A stretch of 64,000 nt of DNA from an uncultured Campylobacter sp. (GCF_938017775.1 NZ_CALIIU010000079.1:1-64000), one strand, 5' to 3'; positions 8,344-17,345 are shown, counted from the stretch's first letter. The notes: generated by a model from the sequence alone, not told the origin. A program made the numbers and translations.

Positions 8344-9374
8344 TATTTCACTCGGTAGATATACGCTCCGCTATTGATGCTGCGCATATCGCTAAGTGCC
8401 TTTTGTAGCGCCTCTCCCTCAAAAGGTCCAACTAAAATTTTAGTCACGCTCTTGCTTCCGACGTGAGTTTGCAGCGCAATTGGGCTGTAGCCTTTTTTGG
8501 TGATTTTTTTGGTGTCAGACCCGTTTGGATCGTAGGCATTGGATGCGAAAACCTGCACATAACTGCCATTTGCCACGCTGGTGCTGGTGCTTTTCGCCGC
8601 AACACCAGCTTTTATGCTCTCGCTTTTAGACTCTGGCTTGCTAGCTTCTTTTTTAGGCTCAGGTTTTGCTGGCTCTTTCTTGGTCTCTGCTTTAGCATGT
8701 TCCTTTTTAACTTCCGTTTTTGAAGGCTCTTTTTTAACTTCTGTTTTTGCTTGTTTTTCAGGTTCTTTTTTAGGCTCTACTTTCTGCTCGACTTTTCTAA
8801 TTTCGGTTTTAGAAGGTTCTTTTTTGATCTCGTCTTTTGCAGACTCTTTTTTAGGCTCGGACTTTTTTACATCCGTTTTTTCAGGTTTTTTAGCTTCGTC
8901 TTTAGGCTCAATCTTTTTACTTTCTATTTTAACTTCGGATTTTTTTGGCTCTTCTTTGATTTCGGGCTTTTGGATTTCTACTTTCTGTGCTTCAGGCTGA
9001 GCGCTTGCAACAACCTTACTTTCGGAATTAGGCTCTTGGGTTTTTATCTCTACTTTGGTTGGAGCTGCAGATGCTGTATTGGGTTCTGATTTCACTTCTA
9101 CAGGCTCAGGCTGCGAAGGCTCAGGTTTTTGAACTTGCACGGCAGGCTTTTGCTCCGCTTTGGCAAGCTCTTCTTCACTAGGCATAGTAAGACCTGCATT
9201 AGTATCAATATCGTCTTTATTAATAGCCTTCATTATGATTAAAATGATTAAGAATAAAACTACGACGCCGGCTGCGACGGTAAGACCCTTTTTTAAATTC
9301 GCGTTCTTATCGACATTGCCGCTATTGATCACTATGTCGTCTATGCTGCTCATATCGAAATTTTTGTCGTTCAT
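8343..9374 (-). CDS. SPOR-domain membrane protein with a long Lys/Glu-rich linker
   Basis: A 343-residue protein: a short cytoplasmic N-terminus, one transmembrane helix (about residues 30-50), a long low-complexity linker of KKEPxK-type units (about residues 80-255), and a C-terminal SPOR domain (about residues 268-343, starting NGSYVQVFAS and ending AYIYRVK). SPOR domains bind denuded peptidoglycan glycan strands at the division site, so a periplasmic septal role is likely. The linker repeats look like slippage products of an AAARRWWCT-like unit and would make length variable between strains. The gene is followed without gap by aroE. Confidence 0.85.
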   Translation of the reverse strand: MNDKNFDMSSIDDIVINSGNVDKNANLKKGLTVAAGVVVLFLIILIIMKAINKDDIDTNAGLTMPSEEELAKAEQKPAVQVQKPEPSQPEPVEVKSEPNTASAAPTKVEIKTQEPNSESKVVASAQPEAQKVEIQKPEIKEEPKKSEVKIESKKIEPKDEAKKPEKTDVKKSEPKKESAKDEIKKEPSKTEIRKVEQKVEPKKEPEKQAKTEVKKEPSKTEVKKEHAKAETKKEPAKPEPKKEASKPESKSESIKAGVAAKSTSTSVANGSYVQVFASNAYDPNGSDTKKITKKGYSPIALQTHVGSKSVTKILVGPFEGEALQKALSDMRSINSGAYIYRVK

Positions 9375-9436
9375 ACTCTCTCCTAAGATTATTATTTACT
9401 TTGTAAATTCTACCACGCAAAATTTACGAAATAAAT

Positions 9437-9460
9437 AATTCGGGTAAGCTTACCCGAATT
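9437..9460 (-). terminator. Rho-independent terminator after glyA
   Basis: A perfect 24-bp palindrome, AATTCGGGTA AGCT TACCCGAATT, starts nine bases after the glyA stop and on the minus strand is followed by ATTTATTT. It separates the gatC-glyA operon from the SPOR/aroE pair. Confidence 0.75.
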
Positions 9461-9468
9461 TATTAAAT

Positions 9469-10722
9469 TTAATACATCGCGCGGTCGTAGATGATAAAGC
9501 GGTGCGCCAAATCTCGCACCTCCTCTTTGACCTGGGCCTGAAGCTTGGAATTTGAGATGTCGCTTAGCACGTCGGCGATTTTATTTCCGACAAACTCAAA
9601 TTCTTTCTCTTTCATCCCACGCGCGGTAAGCGCGGGACTGCCGACGCGGATGCCGCTGGTGACGAATGGGCTGCGCGTCTCGCCCGGCACGGTATTTTTA
9701 TTCGTCGTAATGCCTGCGTTTTCAAGCGCGGCACTAGCGTCCTTGCCGCTAAAATCTCTATTTAAAAAGCTCATTAAAATCAGATGATTATCGGTACCGC
9801 CGCTAACGAGATCAAAGCCGCGCCCAACCAGCGTCTCGCCCAAAACTCTAGCGTTTGCCTTGACCTGCTTGGCATAGACCTTCCACTCGGGGCTTAGATT
9901 GTGTTTAAAGCCCACCGCCTTTGCGGCGATGACGTGCATTAGCGGGCCACCTTGGATACCCGGAAAGATCGCTGAGTTGATCTTTTTAGCAAATTCCTCG
10001 TCGTTGGTCATTATAATGCCACCGCGCGGACCGCGAAGCGTTTTATGCGTTGTCGAGCTTACGACGTGGCAGTGCGGAAACGGATTAGTATGTTCGCCTG
10101 CAACGACGAGCCCAGCGACATGCGCTACGTCGGCGAAAAGAAACGCGCCCACGCTATCTGCGATCTGTCTAAATTTAGCAAAATCTATCTCGCGCGTATA
10201 GGCGCTCGCACCGCAAACGATCATCTTCGGCTTTACGATCTGAGCGATCTCAAGCACCTTATCGTAGTTTATGCGACCGTCAAGCTCCACGCCGTACTCG
10301 AAGCTCTCATACATCTTTCCGCTGCTTGAAACCTTTGCGCCGTGCGTCAAATGCCCGCCGTGGCTAAGTGCCATGCCTAAAATTTTATCGCCAGGTTTCA
10401 AAAATGCGGCATAGACGCCTTGGTTGGCTTGGCTGCCGCTGTTTGGCTGGACGTTTGCAAACTCACAGCCGAAGAGCTTTTTGCAGCGATCGATCGCGAT
10501 CTGCTCGATCTCGTCCACGAACTCGCAGCCGCCGTAGTAGCGCTTGCCGGGATAACCCTCGGCGTATTTGTTCGTTAGCACCGAGCCCATCGCCTCCATT
10601 ACCTCGGGATAGGTGAAATTTTCGCTCGCGATCATCTCCAAATAATCGCACTGGCGAGCAAGCTCTTTGTTGGTTAAACTAAAAATTTCATTATCGAATT
10701 TTTCTAAATTTGACACGTTCAC
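9469..10722 (-). CDS. glyA: Serine hydroxymethyltransferase
   Basis: A 417-residue PLP enzyme interconverting serine and glycine with tetrahydrofolate, the main source of one-carbon units. Visible: the MIASENFTYPEV N-terminal motif, QPNSGSQAN, the PLP-lysine motif SSTTHKTLRGPRGG, and the C-terminal TSGIRVGSPALTARG. Length is typical. Its ATG overlaps the lysS stop by four bases, and the pair closes the gatC-pilT-cvpA-fur-lysS-glyA operon in front of a hairpin terminator. Confidence 0.97.
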   Translation of the reverse strand: MNVSNLEKFDNEIFSLTNKELARQCDYLEMIASENFTYPEVMEAMGSVLTNKYAEGYPGKRYYGGCEFVDEIEQIAIDRCKKLFGCEFANVQPNSGSQANQGVYAAFLKPGDKILGMALSHGGHLTHGAKVSSSGKMYESFEYGVELDGRINYDKVLEIAQIVKPKMIVCGASAYTREIDFAKFRQIADSVGAFLFADVAHVAGLVVAGEHTNPFPHCHVVSSTTHKTLRGPRGGIIMTNDEEFAKKINSAIFPGIQGGPLMHVIAAKAVGFKHNLSPEWKVYAKQVKANARVLGETLVGRGFDLVSGGTDNHLILMSFLNRDFSGKDASAALENAGITTNKNTVPGETRSPFVTSGIRVGSPALTARGMKEKEFEFVGNKIADVLSDISNSKLQAQVKEEVRDLAHRFIIYDRAMY

Positions 10723-12212
10723 TCCTTCTCTAAATTTAGCGGCCTCATCGCTGGGAACAAAATCACGTCGCGGATCGACTTTTTATTCAGCAGAATCATC
10801 GCCAAGCGGTCGATGCCGAGCCCCCAGCCGGTAGTCGGCGGCATCGCATAGCTAAGCGCGCGAACGTAATCCTCGTCCATCTCGTGAGCTTCGTCGTCGC
10901 CCGCGTTTTTGGCGTCGATTTGAGCCTTAAATCTAGCGTATTGATCGAGCGGATCGTTCAGCTCGTTAAAGGCGTTGGCTAGCTCCTTGCCCGCGATGTA
11001 GAGCTCAAATCTCTCGGCTATCTGCGGATTTTCGTCGCTTCTGCGCGAAAGCGGGCTGATCGAGATCGGAAAATCCACGATGAAGGTCGGATTTATGAGC
11101 TTAGCTTCTACATAATTATCAAAAAGTTCGCTCTGCAAGTGGCCTAGATCGAGCTTTTCATTGACTTCAAATTTATCGGCTTTGAGCTTTGTGATGATCT
11201 TGTCGCGATCATTTACGATTTGCGGCTCAATGCCGCCTATCTGCGTAAGCGCGTCGAGATACTTTATGCGCGCAAAAGGTTTTGAAAAATCGATCTCGCG
11301 CTCATCGTAGGTTAAAATTTCGCCCAGTCCGAGCCTCTTAAATAGCGCTTTAAACAGCTCCTCGGTTAGGTTCATCGCGTCGTTATAATCATGCCACGCC
11401 CAGTAAAATTCTATGCTTGTAAATTCCGGATTGTGCGTCAGATCCATACCTTCGTTGCGGAAATTTCGGTTGATCTCAAAGACCGCCTCCATGCCGCCTA
11501 CGACGAGGCGCTTTAGATACAGCTCCGGCGCGATACGCAGGTAGCGATCGACGTCAAGGGCATTATGATGCGTGATGAAAGGCTTAGCGTTCGCGCCGCC
11601 CGCGATAGGGTGCATCATCGGCGTTTCGACTTCCAAAAATCCGTGCTTTTCAAAAAAGCTGCGGATCTCGCTAACGATGATCGAGCGCTTGATAAAATCC
11701 GCGCGGATCTCGGGGTTCATTATCATATCGAGGTATCTTTGGCGGTAGCGCATCTCGATATCGACAAGGCCGTGAAATTTCTCCGGAAGCGGGCAGATCG
11801 CTTTGGATGCGAGCGTTATTTTGCTGGCATGGATCGAAAACTCGCCCGTTTGGGTGACGAAAGCGTATCCGCGCACTAAAATTATATCGCCCACTTCGAG
11901 ATTTTTCTTAAATTTAGCGTAATCCTCCTCGCCGATGCTGTCGCGAGAGTAATAAATTTGAATATTGCCGCTTTGATCTTCTATGTTTGCGAAGGTGGAT
12001 TTGCCCGCAACGCGCTTTAGCTTTAACCTTCCGGCAAGGCTTACCTCCTCGCTCGCTTTTTTATCCTCGGTATCTTTTATGTAGCCGAATTTCTCTTTAA
12101 ACTCGGCTATGTTCATATCTTTTTTTAGAAAGTGCGGATAGGGATTAGCCCCCAAATTCCGAAGTTCCGACGCCTTGTCTATCCTTTGGATTTCTAACTG
12201 GCTATCAAACAA
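10719..12212 (-). CDS. lysS: Lysyl-tRNA synthetase, class II
   Basis: A 497-residue class IIb synthetase charging tRNA-Lys. An N-terminal OB-fold anticodon domain (about residues 50-160, with VSLAGRL) precedes the catalytic core with motif 2 (NFRNEGMDLTHNPEF) and motif 3 (GWGLGIDRLAM). I chose the TTG at 12212 as the start: it lies one base after the fur stop, has AAGGAAG just upstream, and gives the family-typical beginning LFDSQLEIQRI. The ATG at 12251 lies inside fur and has no ribosome binding site. It overlaps glyA by four bases. Confidence 0.95.
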   Translation of the reverse strand: MFDSQLEIQRIDKASELRNLGANPYPHFLKKDMNIAEFKEKFGYIKDTEDKKASEEVSLAGRLKLKRVAGKSTFANIEDQSGNIQIYYSRDSIGEEDYAKFKKNLEVGDIILVRGYAFVTQTGEFSIHASKITLASKAICPLPEKFHGLVDIEMRYRQRYLDMIMNPEIRADFIKRSIIVSEIRSFFEKHGFLEVETPMMHPIAGGANAKPFITHHNALDVDRYLRIAPELYLKRLVVGGMEAVFEINRNFRNEGMDLTHNPEFTSIEFYWAWHDYNDAMNLTEELFKALFKRLGLGEILTYDEREIDFSKPFARIKYLDALTQIGGIEPQIVNDRDKIITKLKADKFEVNEKLDLGHLQSELFDNYVEAKLINPTFIVDFPISISPLSRRSDENPQIAERFELYIAGKELANAFNELNDPLDQYARFKAQIDAKNAGDDEAHEMDEDYVRALSYAMPPTTGWGLGIDRLAMILLNKKSIRDVILFPAMRPLNLEKE

Positions 12213-12213
12213 T

Positions 12214-12681
12214 CTACTTCCTTTTTGCCGCGCATTCAGGGCAAATTCCATACAGCTGCATCATGTGCCCCGTAAGCGTAAAACCGTGCTCTTTGGCGAC
12301 GGCAAGCTGCTTGCGTTCGATAGTAGCATCTTGAAATTCTATGATCTTGTTGCAGCTTTTGCAGATTAGATGGTCGTGGTGAGGCTTGTTGGCAAGCTCA
12401 AATTTCTTGCCCTGTGCGCCAAATGAGATCGATGTCGCCATCCCCGAATCCTCTAATAAATTTAAGGTGCGATACACCGTCGCTATGCCTACGTTTAGCT
12501 CCGGAAATTTCGCTTTGATCTCGTTATGAAGCGCCTCGGGCGTGAAGTGCTTGTTATTGTTATAAAGCGTGCGGAGCAAAACCTCGCGCTGCTTGGTATA
12601 TTTTAGACCGCTAGCGGCAAGTGCCTTTTTAAACTCAACAATTAGAGCGTCAAACTCTAAATTTTCGATTTTTGCATTCAT
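12214..12681 (-). CDS. fur: Ferric uptake regulator
   Basis: A 155-residue Fur protein. The winged-helix DNA-binding domain (about residues 15-90, with KYTKQREVLL and NVGIATVYRTLNLL) is followed by the metal-binding dimerisation domain with HHDHLIC, CKSC and a C-terminal CPEC, the two CxxC pairs of a structural zinc site. It represses iron-uptake genes when loaded with Fe2+. It sits between cvpA (four-base overlap) and lysS (one-base gap), so its expression follows the housekeeping operon promoter upstream of gatC unless an internal promoter exists. Confidence 0.96.
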   Translation of the reverse strand: MNAKIENLEFDALIVEFKKALAASGLKYTKQREVLLRTLYNNNKHFTPEALHNEIKAKFPELNVGIATVYRTLNLLEDSGMATSISFGAQGKKFELANKPHHDHLICKSCNKIIEFQDATIERKQLAVAKEHGFTLTGHMMQLYGICPECAAKRK

Positions 12682-13358
12682 AATTTTGTCCTTTCTGTAG
12701 AATTTACTTCTGAACTGGCGTTAAAATCGCTAGGTTCAGTGCTTTGATTTTGATCCGAGTTCATACGGGCGGTAGAATTTTGATCTTTTAAGAGTTTATC
12801 ATCCATCTTAGAACCGATAGAATCCAAGCTTTGTTTGATCTTCGGATCGTCTTTGAGATTTAAAATCCAGTTTCCTATTTTTAAAAAAATCGGCGCAGTT
12901 TTGCTGCTTTCAAAATACTTTTTAGTCTGTTCGTTCATCGACATAGGACCGCTTGCAAGCGTAACGATAACGGCAAAAATCAAGAAAATTTTACTTACGC
13001 TAAACACAAAGCCGCCGATCTTATCAACAAATCCGAGTCCGCTCCATTTAAAGAATTTTGAAATGATTTCGCCTATAATCAGACATGAGATCCATACGCC
13101 AAAAAGCACAGCGATAAAGCCGATGAGAACCTGCGTCGTATCGCCCGAAAGCACGCCGTTTGCATTCTGCAAAGCTGGAATTTTGGCTGCAATCCACTCG
13201 CCCGCTATAGTTTTATAGCGCATCGCGGCAAAAAGACCGCCGATGAGACCCAAAATTCCAAAAATTTCTTTAACGATGCCATTAGTGATACCGCGTAGTC
13301 CGAAGAGCACTACGAGTACCAAACAGCCGACGTCGAACCAATTAATACCTTCCATCAA
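12678..13358 (-). CDS. CvpA family membrane protein
   Basis: A 226-residue protein with about four hydrophobic helices in the first 140 residues (for example FDVGCLVLVVLFGLRG and IGFIAVLFGVWISCLIIG) and a hydrophilic tail rich in Ser/Asn. This matches CvpA (colicin V production protein), found widely and linked to envelope and bile stress tolerance in enterobacteria; its molecular role is unsettled. It overlaps pilT by four bases upstream and fur by four downstream. The N/S/D-rich C-terminal 50 residues are probably disordered. Confidence 0.85.
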   Translation of the reverse strand: MMEGINWFDVGCLVLVVLFGLRGITNGIVKEIFGILGLIGGLFAAMRYKTIAGEWIAAKIPALQNANGVLSGDTTQVLIGFIAVLFGVWISCLIIGEIISKFFKWSGLGFVDKIGGFVFSVSKIFLIFAVIVTLASGPMSMNEQTKKYFESSKTAPIFLKIGNWILNLKDDPKIKQSLDSIGSKMDDKLLKDQNSTARMNSDQNQSTEPSDFNASSEVNSTERTKL

Positions 13359-14437
13359 GCACCCACCACGCCTATTAGCTCTTGTAGGTTAGTCGAATAC
13401 CTAAATGCCGTGTCTTTTGAAATTTGATTTGCACGGATCGCTTTAACCATCGCTTGAGTTTGAGTTATCATACCGGTAGATTGCTGATTTAGCTGCATTT
13501 GAGAGTAAATTTGATGCACCTTGTTTTCGCGGATTAGATTCGCTACGGCATTGTTATTGAGCAAAATTTCATGGATCGCGATACGTCCGCCGCCAAGCTT
13601 TGGCAAAAGTGATTGCGAAATGACCGCGGTAAGTGACACGGAGAGCATATTTCGCACTTGGAGCTGCTCGCCGCCGTCAAAGCTATCAATAATACGGTTG
13701 ATCGTCTGCATCGCGGAGTTGGTGTGTAGCGTACCAAATACCAAGTGACCGGTCTCTGCAGCGGTAATGGCGATCGAGATAGTCTCTCTATCACGCATCT
13801 CGCCCACGAGGATAATGTCCGGGTCCTCACGCAAGGCAAATTTTAACGCATTAGCGTAGGAATGGGTATCGGTGCCGATATTTCTGTGAGAGAAAAGCGC
13901 TTTTTTATTGGTATGGACGAACTCGACCGGATCTTCAACGGTGATAATGTGCTTGCGCTCTTTTTCGTTGATCTCGTTTAGCATCGCGGCAAGAGTAGTT
14001 GATTTACCACTACCGGTAGGTCCGGTAACCAAAATCATGCCTTTTTCGTGCTTGACTACCTCTTTAAAAATCGTAGGGGCTTTTAAATCGTCCAGGCTAG
14101 GAATATCGATAGGAATAATACGAAATGCGGCAGCCAAATCACCGTTCATAGTGTAGTAGTAGTTACCACGGAAGCGTCCAATATTAGGAAGCTCGATCGC
14201 AAAGTCAAGCTCTTTATTTTCCTCGAGTGCACTTTTTTGAGCATCGGTAATGAGCGCGTAGCAGATATACTCGATATCCGTGCCCTTAAGCGGATCCATG
14301 GCGAGTGGGCGCAATGTTCCGTCGATACGTATTTGAGGCGCCGAGCGCGAAACTAAGTGAAGGTCGCTCGCTTTGTTAAAAACGACGGTTTTTAGTAGGG
14401 TTTCGATATCTACTAAATTTCTTTGAACTTCTTCCAT
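13355..14437 (-). CDS. pilT: PilT-type secretion/retraction ATPase
   Basis: A 360-residue hexameric AAA-like ATPase. An N-terminal PAS-like domain (about residues 1-110, with DLHL) precedes Walker A GPTGSGKST, an Asp box with ITVEDPVEF, Walker B DIILVGEMRD, and the His box GHLVFGTLHTNSA. A PilT-like C-terminus follows, although the usual AIRNLI motif reads AVANLIRENK. In type IV pili PilT powers retraction. No pilin, pilB or pilC lies in the window, so it may serve the type II/competence-like machinery encoded elsewhere. It starts ten bases after gatC. Confidence 0.85.
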   Translation of the reverse strand: MEEVQRNLVDIETLLKTVVFNKASDLHLVSRSAPQIRIDGTLRPLAMDPLKGTDIEYICYALITDAQKSALEENKELDFAIELPNIGRFRGNYYYTMNGDLAAAFRIIPIDIPSLDDLKAPTIFKEVVKHEKGMILVTGPTGSGKSTTLAAMLNEINEKERKHIITVEDPVEFVHTNKKALFSHRNIGTDTHSYANALKFALREDPDIILVGEMRDRETISIAITAAETGHLVFGTLHTNSAMQTINRIIDSFDGGEQLQVRNMLSVSLTAVISQSLLPKLGGGRIAIHEILLNNNAVANLIRENKVHQIYSQMQLNQQSTGMITQTQAMVKAIRANQISKDTAFRYSTNLQELIGVVGA

Positions 14438-14447
14438 AAAATTCCTT

Positions 14448-14735
14448 TCAATCGATGATTTTCGGTACTACGAAGTAGCCGCCTTCGGACTGTGGAGCAT
14501 GCTTTAAGACGCTTTCTGCGACATCGCTTTTGCGTGGGATATCTTTGCGAAACGGAGTACCGCCTTTTAGCGTAGTGATAGCCGCCTCGCCGCTTTGTAA
14601 ATCCAGCTCATTTAGAATTTCCACAAAATCTACAATATTATTTAATTGACCTTTAAATTCTTCTCGCTTAGCATCTGGAATTTTAAGAGCAGATAGCCTC
14701 TCCAGCTTACTTAGCAAGGCGTCGTCTATTATCAT
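14448..14735 (-). CDS. gatC: Asp-tRNA(Asn)/Glu-tRNA(Gln) amidotransferase subunit C
   Basis: A 95-residue GatC, the small stabilising subunit of the GatCAB amidotransferase that corrects Glu-tRNA(Gln) and Asp-tRNA(Asn). The LNNIVDFVEILNELD motif and the C-terminal VPKIID ending are diagnostic. First gene of the six-gene operon; a TATAAT box lies 28-33 bp upstream. gatA and gatB are not in the window. Confidence 0.93.
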   Translation of the reverse strand: MIIDDALLSKLERLSALKIPDAKREEFKGQLNNIVDFVEILNELDLQSGEAAITTLKGGTPFRKDIPRKSDVAESVLKHAPQSEGGYFVVPKIID

Positions 14736-14762
14736 AACTTTCCTTTTTCTGATAAATGCGAC

Positions 14763-14768
14763 ATTATA
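14763..14768 (-). promoter_or_regulatory. -10 box for the gatC operon
   Basis: On the minus strand GATATAATGTCGC places a perfect TATAAT about 28 bp before the gatC start. A plus-strand promoter follows 45 bp away, so this is a compact divergent control region. Confidence 0.5.
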
Positions 14769-14813
14769 TCATAAAAATTCTTTATCTTAGGCGGTATTTA
14801 AAATTTTTTATGC

Positions 14814-14819
14814 TACAAT
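14814..14819 (+). promoter_or_regulatory. Extended -10 box for the YfgM-like/BamB-like operon
   Basis: TGCTACAAT, an extended -10 element, lies 32 bp before the TTG start at 14852. Confidence 0.5.
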
Positions 14820-14851
14820 TACGCCGATTTTCTCAAATAAAGGACTGAATT

Positions 14852-15403
14852 TTGGCTTTAAAAGACGACATCGAAGGCGTTAAAAAAGAGATTGGTACAG
14901 AAGAGCAGTTTCTAGAAAGCGTCATAAAAAGTGAAATTTTCGTAAAAAAATACAAAAAGCCGCTGATATTTTTGGCTGCGGTTTTGATCGTAGCATTTAT
15001 CGGATATTACGCAAATGAATTTCTAAGCGATCGCCGCATAGCAAGTGCTAATGCGATCTATGACGAGCTGCTTAACAAGCGCGATGACGCTAAGCTAGCC
15101 GAGCTTAAGCAAGAAGATATAAATCTATACGCTCTTTATATTTTGCAAAACGGCTCCGCAGACGAGCGAGTGGCGCTAGAAAATACCCAAGGCATCGATG
15201 TTGTGCTAAAAGAGATAATAAATCTACAAAACGGAAAGCAAGGCGGAGTGCTACTCGCCGATTACGATTCTTTGCTCAAAGGCTACGACCTACTAAAAGA
15301 GGGCAAAATCGAGCAAGCTCACGCAGAGCTAGATAAAATTCCGCTCAACTCGCCAGTTCGTCAAATCGCACTTGCTTTGAAACACTATGGAGGCAATAAA
15401 TAA
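14852..15403 (+). CDS. YfgM-like membrane-anchored TPR-type protein
   Basis: A 183-residue protein starting with TTG, with AAGGA eight bases upstream. A cytoplasmic N-terminus (about 35 residues) is followed by one helix (PLIFLAAVLIVAFIGYYA, about residues 37-56) and an alpha-helical periplasmic domain with TPR-like pairs (ALYILQNGSADERVAL; LLKEGKIEQAHAELDKI). This layout is that of YfgM, a partner of the PpiD chaperone at SecYEG. The next gene is a beta-propeller lipoprotein, and E. coli also has yfgM next to bamB, which strengthens both calls. The stop overlaps the next start. Confidence 0.6.
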   Translation: MALKDDIEGVKKEIGTEEQFLESVIKSEIFVKKYKKPLIFLAAVLIVAFIGYYANEFLSDRRIASANAIYDELLNKRDDAKLAELKQEDINLYALYILQNGSADERVALENTQGIDVVLKEIINLQNGKQGGVLLADYDSLLKGYDLLKEGKIEQAHAELDKIPLNSPVRQIALALKHYGGNK

Positions 15404-16416
15404 TGAAAAAAACGCTGATATTTACGCTTTTACTATCGTTTTTATTTTTAGGCTGCTCGACGAAGCGCCAGTATTTTGAACCCAGCGACGAAAACATCAC
15501 AGGTGATATGAAATTTAACGGCTCACTGCCATCAGAAATCGTAGCGATTAGTAAAGATGGTGCTACGCTAAAAGACGGCGAAGTCATCTCTAAAAACGGC
15601 TTTGTGAAAAATTTCAAAGTCTTAAAAAGTGAGAAATTTTTAGGTGAATATGACGGAAATTTCGTCGTAACCGACATCAATGGCACGCTTAAAGTAGTTG
15701 GTAGCACAGGTGCCGTAAAATTTGAAAAAGCCCTCGGCAGACAAGCGCTAAGTGCAAATATACGCGGCGATGATTTGGCTTTAGTGATGAGCGATGATTC
15801 GATTATGCTTATCAAGCTAAGCTCGGGCGCAGTGGTACTCGATCATAAAGTAGGCGATGCATTCGCAATCGATTCGCGCGTGGCGTCACCGCTATTTATC
15901 AACCAACTTATCGCTTATCCTGCGTTAGACGGACTAGTTAGCATCGCAGAAAACGTAGGAGGGCGCTCGGCACGCGATTTCGTCGTGAGCAACCAGCCGT
16001 TTTTTAACAACATTATCGCCTTAGAAAACAAGGGCGATAACCTTTATGCCGTAACTGCCACTAGGCTAATGCTGGTAAGTCCTGCGGGCAATAAAAATCA
16101 TAACGTAGACATCAAAGACGTGATTTTTAGCGGCGATAGAATTTATCTTTTCTTAAAAGACGGCAGAGTCGAGCTACTAGATCGCGGGCTAAATTTGATC
16201 AAATCGCGCAAATTCACCTTCGCACAGTTTAGCGGCGCGCTGCTTAGCGGCGGTTATCTGTATATCATCGAGCGTAACGGCTACGTCATCCGCGTGGACG
16301 AAAATTTAGAAGGTCAAGCGATCTACGAGTTAAATGGCGAGTTCGAGGATAAGTCTTTTATCGCAGGCAGCTCGTTTTACTATGACGATAAAATTTTAAA
16401 TTTTGATGCTAGATAA
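15403..16416 (+). CDS. BamB-like beta-propeller lipoprotein
   Basis: A 337-residue lipoprotein: signal peptide with lipobox LFLGC (Cys at residue 18) and then repeated four-strand units such as FVVTDINGTLKVVGSTG, LALVMSDDSIMLIKLSSG and IYLFLKDGRVELLDRG, typical of PQQ/WD-like propellers. BamB has the same architecture and helps assemble outer-membrane beta-barrels; it follows yfgM in E. coli as it does here. No direct motif proves BamB identity, so the assignment rests on repeats plus gene order. The next gene starts within its last codons. Confidence 0.6.
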   Translation: MKKTLIFTLLLSFLFLGCSTKRQYFEPSDENITGDMKFNGSLPSEIVAISKDGATLKDGEVISKNGFVKNFKVLKSEKFLGEYDGNFVVTDINGTLKVVGSTGAVKFEKALGRQALSANIRGDDLALVMSDDSIMLIKLSSGAVVLDHKVGDAFAIDSRVASPLFINQLIAYPALDGLVSIAENVGGRSARDFVVSNQPFFNNIIALENKGDNLYAVTATRLMLVSPAGNKNHNVDIKDVIFSGDRIYLFLKDGRVELLDRGLNLIKSRKFTFAQFSGALLSGGYLYIIERNGYVIRVDENLEGQAIYELNGEFEDKSFIAGSSFYYDDKILNFDAR

Positions 16417-16738
16417 AATTTCAAAACTTTGCGTTCGCGAAGGGCTCTTGCTTCGGAAATTCCAAACGCTAGATATCGCTAGCTTCACGCGCTCGCGCTC
16501 ATACGGCGCGTATTTCGGCGTGGATCTAAAAAACTACAATGTCCTTTTGTTTATGCGCGACGCAAAATCTCGCTTTGTAATGCGCGACGCGGAATTTCTG
16601 CTCTCGCTCGCAAGCGACATTAGCGCAAGCCTAGGTAAGGTCGTGAAAAAGCGCGTGCTGTTTTACAACTCGCAAATGTGCTCTAAAAGCGCGAAATTTT
16701 TAAAAGAAAACGGATTTAGCCTCTATGCTTTTGTGTGA
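16406..16738 (+). CDS. Small conserved Campylobacter protein of unknown function
   Basis: About 110 residues, with no signal peptide or membrane helix. It overlaps the lipoprotein gene by 11 bases and coaX by 14, so it is translated as part of the operon. I take the ATG at 16406 rather than the adjoining TTG at 16403. A mixed alpha/beta composition with VLLFMRDAKSRFVMRDAEFLL and a final NGFSLYAFV is all that can be seen. I recall a gene of similar size between the lipoprotein and coaX in C. jejuni, so it is probably real, but no function is suggested. Confidence 0.65.
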   Translation: MLDKISKLCVREGLLLRKFQTLDIASFTRSRSYGAYFGVDLKNYNVLLFMRDAKSRFVMRDAEFLLSLASDISASLGKVVKKRVLFYNSQMCSKSAKFLKENGFSLYAFV

Positions 16739-17345
16739 TGTGGGAAATTCCAGGGTTAAATTTTATAAAGGCGGCGTAACGCAAAGTATGCCCGTAGCGG
16801 AGTTTATGCGGTACGAGCCGAGGGAGCAAATTTTTTTCATTAGCGTCAATGATAGCGTGAAAAAAAAGCTGAAAAACCCTCTGTTTGTCGATCTGGCGCC
16901 GCACTTTGAACTAAAAACCGCCTACCGCGGGCTCGGGATCGACCGCATAGCGGCATGCTCGGCGGTGGCGACGGGTATCGTCGTCGATGCGGGCAGCGCG
17001 ATCACCGTGGATTTGATGTTTAGAAGCTCGCACCTAGGCGGATTTATAATGCCCGGCATTAGCACGCTTTTAAAGTCGTTCGCGAGCATCGCGCCGGTGC
17101 TAGACGTGACGCTTTCAACCAATATCGATCTGGATCCGCTGCCGCAAAAGACCGTAAGTGCCGTAAACTACGGGATTTTAAAACCGATAGTGCTTACGAT
17201 CGAAAACATCGCGGGCAATAATAAAATTTACTTCACGGGCGGCGACGGAGCCTATCTGATGCGGTATTTTCGCAACTCGATCTACGAAAAGGATCTGATC
17301 TTTAAATCGATGGTAAGCTTGATCGCAAAAAAGGGGCTAGCATGA
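16725..17345 (+). CDS. coaX: Type III pantothenate kinase
   Basis: A 206-residue ASKHA-fold kinase phosphorylating pantothenate, the first step of CoA synthesis. The phosphate-1 motif CDVGNSRVKF, the GLGIDRIAAC motif, the VVDAGSAITVDL phosphate-2 loop and GGFIMPGI are intact. At 206 residues it is shorter than many type III enzymes (about 250) but matches Campylobacter homologues. Type III kinases are not inhibited by CoA and have high Km for ATP. Its TGA overlaps the hisG ATG (ATGA). Confidence 0.92.
   Translation: MLLCDVGNSRVKFYKGGVTQSMPVAEFMRYEPREQIFFISVNDSVKKKLKNPLFVDLAPHFELKTAYRGLGIDRIAACSAVATGIVVDAGSAITVDLMFRSSHLGGFIMPGISTLLKSFASIAPVLDVTLSTNIDLDPLPQKTVSAVNYGILKPIVLTIENIAGNNKIYFTGGDGAYLMRYFRNSIYEKDLIFKSMVSLIAKKGLA

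Noticed and set aside
8463..9089. Phe/Ser-rich frames opposite the SPOR linker
   Set aside because: Produced by the Lys/Glu repeat on the other strand.
9375..9436. CRISPR or IS signs
   Set aside because: No spaced direct repeats of CRISPR type and no transposase fragment anywhere in the window.
12214..12251. lysS start at ATG 12251
   Set aside because: Lies within fur, has no ribosome binding site and adds a non-family N-terminus.
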